This document shows positions 61,679 through 64,000 of a stretch of DNA of 64,000 bases, piece by piece. How positions within the stretch are numbered: position 1 is the first letter of the stretch; every line of letters starts with the position of its first letter. A model generated the notes under the pieces. The model was not told the DNA's origin, ran no database searches, and was given only the letters and a program-made list of their open reading frames with translations. This DNA comes from Armatimonadota bacterium (GTDB taxonomy: Bacteria; Armatimonadota; Fimbriimonadia; Fimbriimonadales; Fimbriimonadaceae): NCBI GenBank assembly GCA_017303935.1, contig JAFLBD010000001.1, forward strand, positions 744,001-808,000, given 5' to 3'. The translations under genes were made by a program, and so were the position numbers.

Positions 61679-63538
61679 ATGCACGCTATGGCGCAAGATA
61701 TCCGGCGCATTGTGGCGACCGACTGTGGTTCTACAACGACCAAGGCAATTTTGATTGAGCGAAATCCTGAGGGCAAGTATCGACTTGTGGCTCGTGGCGA
61801 AGCTCCTACGACGGTCGAAAAGCCGTTTGAAGACGTGACCATTGGCGTCTTGAACGCGATGACCGAGCTTGAAGAAATCACTGCTGAACAAGTTCCGACA
61901 GCAGAGGGATTTACTCCAGGCCGGCGATCACTCGTCAAGAACGACACGGTTTGGAAGCTACTTAAAGATGGCTCGACGATTGACACCCGATCAACGGATA
62001 ACGAAGCCTCAGATCTTTACGTCTCAACCAGTTCTGCTGGTGGCGGATTGCAGATGATGGTCGCAGGTGTGGTGAAGTCGATGTCTGCCGAATCAGCAGA
62101 ACGAGCTGCACTCGGTGCAGGCGCGATCTTGATGGACACGCTGGCCGTCGATGATGGTCGAAAAGAATTCCAAAAGGTGGAGCGGCTGCGACAACTCCGC
62201 CCCGACATTATCCTAATGTCAGGCGGTACCGATGGCGGTACCCGGTCGCACCTTATCGATATGGCTGAAGTCGTGCGACGCGCCGATCCAAAGCCGCGAT
62301 TTGGCGACATGAAGCTCCCAGTGATTTTTGCGGGCAACATCGAAGCGCGGGATGACGTTCACGAAGTTCTCGGAAAGAATATCGCTCTCAAGATGGTGGA
62401 CAACCTTCGTCCGACCATGGACCGAGAGAACCTTGATCCAGCGCGCGACGAAATTCACGAGCTGTTCCTTGAGCACGTGATGCAACAAGCACCTGGCTAT
62501 AACAAGTTGCTGGAGTGGGCGAGCGAAGAAGTCATGGCCACTCCGAACGCGGTTGGCAAACTGATGAAGTCTTATGCCGACCAGGAGGGCATCAACGTTC
62601 TCGGTGTTGACATCGGTGGCGCGACGACAGACGTTTTCTCGGTTTTCAGCGGAATCTATAACCGAACCGTGTCTGCGAACCTTGGCATGAGTTACTCGAT
62701 TTGTAACGTTCTCAAGGAAGCTGGAATCGACAACATCGCTCGCTGGCTACCATTCGAGATCAATCCAAATGATGTTCGAAACCGGCTGCGCAACAAGATG
62801 ATTCGTCCAACGACGATCCCGCAAGCCTACGAAGACCTGTTGATTGAGCATGCGGTAAGCCGAGAAGCTCTCCGGCTAGCGTTTGACCACCACAAGTCGC
62901 TTGCTCGGTCGCTCACGGGTTCCCAACAACAGCGCGATGTCGGTCAGATTTTCGACCAAGCCGCATCCGGCTCCACTCTTATCAAGATGATGGACCTCGA
63001 CATGGTGATCGGCTCCGGCGGTGTGCTTAGCCATGCGCCACGACGTGCTCAATCGGCCCTGATGATGATGGATGCGTACCAACCAGAAGGCGTGACCATG
63101 CTCACTGTGGACAGCATCTTCATGATGCCGCACCTCGGCGTACTGTCCGAGCACCTATACGAAGCCGCTAAGGAAGTGTTTGAATACGACTGTATCGTCA
63201 AGTGCGGTCACTGCATTTCGCCAGTGGGCACATTGAAGGGCAATGAGCCAGCGCTGACCGTTTCTGGCTCCGGCCACAACTTCACAATGCCTCTCGGCCA
63301 GATCAAGGTGATTCCTTGCGATCGAAACGAGTTCATTGAACTGACGGTTACCCCGGCTAAAACTTTGGACATCGGTGCAGGCAAAGGTAAGGAAATCACC
63401 CGAAAGTTTGAGGGTGGAACCGTTGGAATCATCTTCGATACCCGCGGACGGCCATTCACTCTGCCGACCGACAATCCAACCCGAATCGCCAAGCTGCGAG
63501 AGTGGCTGGAAGCGATGGGCCTTCCAATTCCGAAGTAA
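61679..63538 (+). CDS. GlmL/MutL-like ATPase (glutamate mutase accessory family)
   Basis: 619 residues of the ASKHA type: ATDCGSTTTKAILIE (phosphate 1) and GVDIGGATTDVFSVFSG in the middle, with SGGTDGGTRSHLI and GSGGVLSHAPRRA. This matches the MutL proteins associated with B12-dependent glutamate mutase, thought to assist it. No glmE/glmS mutase genes are in the window. Start is ATG; an ATG three codons later is also good. GLPIPK end. Strong terminator follows. Confidence 0.88.
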   Translation: MHAMAQDIRRIVATDCGSTTTKAILIERNPEGKYRLVARGEAPTTVEKPFEDVTIGVLNAMTELEEITAEQVPTAEGFTPGRRSLVKNDTVWKLLKDGSTIDTRSTDNEASDLYVSTSSAGGGLQMMVAGVVKSMSAESAERAALGAGAILMDTLAVDDGRKEFQKVERLRQLRPDIILMSGGTDGGTRSHLIDMAEVVRRADPKPRFGDMKLPVIFAGNIEARDDVHEVLGKNIALKMVDNLRPTMDRENLDPARDEIHELFLEHVMQQAPGYNKLLEWASEEVMATPNAVGKLMKSYADQEGINVLGVDIGGATTDVFSVFSGIYNRTVSANLGMSYSICNVLKEAGIDNIARWLPFEINPNDVRNRLRNKMIRPTTIPQAYEDLLIEHAVSREALRLAFDHHKSLARSLTGSQQQRDVGQIFDQAASGSTLIKMMDLDMVIGSGGVLSHAPRRAQSALMMMDAYQPEGVTMLTVDSIFMMPHLGVLSEHLYEAAKEVFEYDCIVKCGHCISPVGTLKGNEPALTVSGSGHNFTMPLGQIKVIPCDRNEFIELTVTPAKTLDIGAGKGKEITRKFEGGTVGIIFDTRGRPFTLPTDNPTRIAKLREWLEAMGLPIPK

Positions 63539-63560
63539 TTTCGGATCCCCAACACAACAG

Positions 63561-63592
63561 AGCCCCTGCTGGATTTCCAGCAGGGGCTTTTG
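63561..63592 (+). terminator. Terminator after GlmL-like gene
   Basis: Perfect 12-bp stem (AGCCCCTGCTGG with CCAGCAGGGGCT), 4-nt loop ATTT, followed by TTTG. Confidence 0.85.
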
Positions 63593-63604
63593 AATAGGTC
63601 TGAT

Positions 63605-64000
63605 CTAAACCCGGCTGACTTCGCCAGCGAGGAAAGAGTCGTATGCAGCCTGAATTCCGGCCACCAAGCTCTTCTCGGGGCGCCATCCCAGCCCGAACAG
63701 TCGCGAGACGTCATTAGTCTTTTCGGGAAATCCGTCCGGCTTTGAGGTATCCCAGACAATCTCGCCTTCATGACCGATCACTTGTTGAATCGTTGTGGCG
63801 AGCTCCTTGATCGAGACAGAAGTGCCAACACCGATGTTCACCATGTCTGGCACATCGTCGGTCTGCATGAGGAACAGGATCGCGCCAGCAACATCGTCGC
63901 TAAAGAGGAATTCTCGCCGCGGCGAACCAGTACCCCAGCAAGTGACAGGAGTGTTCCCCGCCAGCTTCGCCTCGTGGAATTTGCGGATCAATGCCGGAAG
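63605..64000 (-). CDS. fcl: GDP-L-fucose synthase, C-terminal part
   Basis: The last 132 residues of a short-chain epimerase/reductase: LPALIRKFHEAKLAG, WGTGSPRREFLFSDDVAGAI, NIGVGTSVSIKELATTI and LGWRPEKSLVAGIQAAYDSFL. These are hallmarks of GDP-4-keto-6-deoxy-mannose epimerase-reductase, making GDP-fucose for cell-surface sugars. The N-terminus with the NADP-binding fold lies outside the right edge. gmd, its usual partner, may be there. Confidence 0.88.
   Translation of the reverse strand, partial: LPALIRKFHEAKLAGNTPVTCWGTGSPRREFLFSDDVAGAILFLMQTDDVPDMVNIGVGTSVSIKELATTIQQVIGHEGEIVWDTSKPDGFPEKTNDVSRLFGLGWRPEKSLVAGIQAAYDSFLAGEVSRV

Overview
The window reads as ordinary, densely packed chromosome from a free-living diderm bacterium. 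I see no insertion sequence, prophage, CRISPR array, rRNA or tRNA. Several features point to Armatimonadota (Fimbriimonadia-like): a PEP-CTERM protein ending in a VPEP motif, one hydrophobic helix and an Arg/Lys tail; a secreted protein with dockerin-like repeats; kdsB, which implies a Kdo-containing outer membrane; many TTG and GTG starts; and a moderate GC content. Planctomycete relatives are a weaker alternative. This placement is an inference from gene content, not a search result.

Layout, left to right. 1-1300: groES-groEL (groEL cut by the window edge) behind a promoter overlapped by a CIRCE-like operator. 1324-9391: TerC-type membrane protein, FmdB zinc ribbon, phenylalanine hydroxylase coupled to an acetyltransferase, a lipoyl E2 acyltransferase, thrC-thrB, and a long acyl-CoA dehydrogenase. 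9479-16502: a frameshifted DUF218 gene, dnaB, a secreted CBM9-like protein coupled to a degenerate DapA-like protein, exonuclease III, TatA and small membrane proteins. 16604-22376: HD-GYP hydrolase, kdsB, Mrp ATPase, a large exported protein coupled to a TPR protein. 22363-26409: rsmG, smpB, a two-domain FKBP lipoprotein, and an exported protein coupled to a catalytically dead ArgC-like protein. 26483-36246: an EF-G paralogue, S9 peptidase, ispH, folB, smc.

36227-42448: TPR lipoprotein, leuS, rluD-type pseudouridine synthase, and a minus-strand operon of ilvE, a McsA-like zinc-finger protein and a DUF4397 lipoprotein. 42654-47754: PEP-CTERM protein, an ECF sigma factor with a membrane anti-sigma/DUF4349 fusion, a second acyl-CoA dehydrogenase and a three-repeat secreted protein. 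47832-51305: pxpBAC (5-oxoprolinase) and a Tat-exported alkaline phosphatase. 51703-58136: a ribosome/GTPase run, ffh-rpsP-khpA-rimM-obgE-nadD-rsfS, then a TPR membrane protein and an EamA transporter. 58078-64000: dockerin-like protein, sugar-ABC ATPase, a GlmL-like ATPase and the end of a GDP-fucose synthase gene.

Amino-acid and acyl-CoA metabolism recurs: phhA, E2, thrCB, ilvE, two acyl-CoA dehydrogenases, pxpBAC. Translation and ribosome assembly dominate 51.7-56.6 kb. Eight of twelve convergent gene pairs overlap at their 3' ends, four of them by exactly 4 nt. No intergenic stretch exceeds about 210 bases.

I found no clearly new multi-gene defence or biosynthetic system. The best candidates for something undescribed are the ArgC-like and DapA-like pseudo-enzymes, each coupled to an exported protein, the sigma/DUF4349 membrane pair, and the exported-protein/TPR pair at 19.1-21.8 kb.
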